Source: an uncultured bacterium
Lineage (GTDB): Bacteria; Bacillota; Bacilli; Lactobacillales; Lactobacillaceae
Assembly (NCBI GenBank): GCA_905214545.1
Contig: CAJMMO010000001.1
Span: 248,001 to 312,000 of the forward strand
Direction of reading: 5' to 3'
DNA length: 64,000 bases
The notes under the pieces were generated by a model. It saw nothing but the letters and a program-made list of their open reading frames with translations, did no database searches and was not told where the DNA came from. Shown here in pieces: positions 63,905-64,000 of this stretch (its first letter is position 1; every line of letters starts with the position of its first letter). Position numbers and translations under genes: made by a program.

Positions 63905-64000
63905 TCATTTTTTTAATGGCGGAATATGCGCCCGGCCCGGCACGTCGGCCCAGTTGACCGTGTGGCCGGCCCCGTGGGCACAAAAGACCGAGTTCGGGGT
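63905..64000 (-). CDS. C-terminal end of a gene cut by the window edge
   Basis: On the - strand a frame runs in from the right edge and ends with TGA at 63905-63907, giving TPNSVFCAHGAGHTVNWADV and then PGRAHIPPLKK. The codon use is GC-rich like core genes. The HGAG-V-W segment recalls the C-terminus of an EF-G-like ribosomal-protection GTPase, but 31 residues do not allow a firm call. Confidence 0.45.
   Translation of the reverse strand, partial: TPNSVFCAHGAGHTVNWADVPGRAHIPPLKK

Overview
The window looks like a chromosomal segment of a lactic acid bacterium of the Lactobacillus delbrueckii type. Core genes are GC-rich (roughly 50 percent by eye). Gene order is Bacillales/Lactobacillales-like: tseB-asnS-dnaD-nth, recU-pbp1A, ypsA-gpsB-rnpB-ypsC. 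Surface proteins carry YSIRK/LPXTG signals, and XerS is of the streptococcal/lactobacillar type. I see no tRNA, rRNA, insertion sequence or prophage. The species assignment is inference.

Layout. (1) 1-25.3 kb, mostly + strand: housekeeping genes, with fhs-lspA-rluD followed by a carA-carB pair whose catalytic residues are lost, a glycerophosphodiesterase with SH3-like repeats, RqcH on the - strand, MarR and two DegV proteins. (2) 25.3-28.9 kb: XerS, an orphan HicB, a dif-like palindrome at 27247-27276, a RelB/PemK toxin-antitoxin pair and decayed sequence. Gene direction switches here from mostly + to mostly -, as expected at a replication terminus. (3) 28.9-38.9 kb, - strand: a complete type I-C CRISPR-Cas locus (cas3-cas5c-cas8c-cas7c-cas4-cas1-cas2, leader, 16 repeats and 15 spacers). 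It is flanked by two 140-bp direct copies of the 3' end and terminator of a surface-protein gene. (4) 39.1-43.7 kb: a YSIRK/BspA/MucBP surface protein split by a one-base frameshift, and a DUF975 membrane protein. (5) 43.7-57.7 kb: redox and small-molecule genes (several short-chain dehydrogenases, two of them damaged, flavodoxin, NmrA-like protein, quinone oxidoreductase, esterase, transporter) with two LysR regulators and a UvrA2-type ABC protein; 50.6-57.7 kb is AT-rich. (6) 57.8-64 kb: an LPXTG surface protein, a TetR-controlled ABC exporter operon with two operators in and after its promoter, a zinc alcohol dehydrogenase and the end of a gene cut by the window edge.

Most notable observations. 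Cas8c is 866 aa and carries three tandem copies of the Cas11-like C-terminal module (about residues 487-604, 619-735, 750-861). That equals the Cas8 C-terminal domain plus the two Cas11c subunits of a type I-C Cascade, so the small subunits may be covalently built in. Cas4 in the same operon has lost all four [4Fe-4S] cysteines, as has endonuclease III (Nth) elsewhere in the window. CarA lacks its catalytic Cys and His, and CarB lacks the metal-binding Glu/Asn residues in both ATP-grasp halves, yet both are full-length and translationally coupled.
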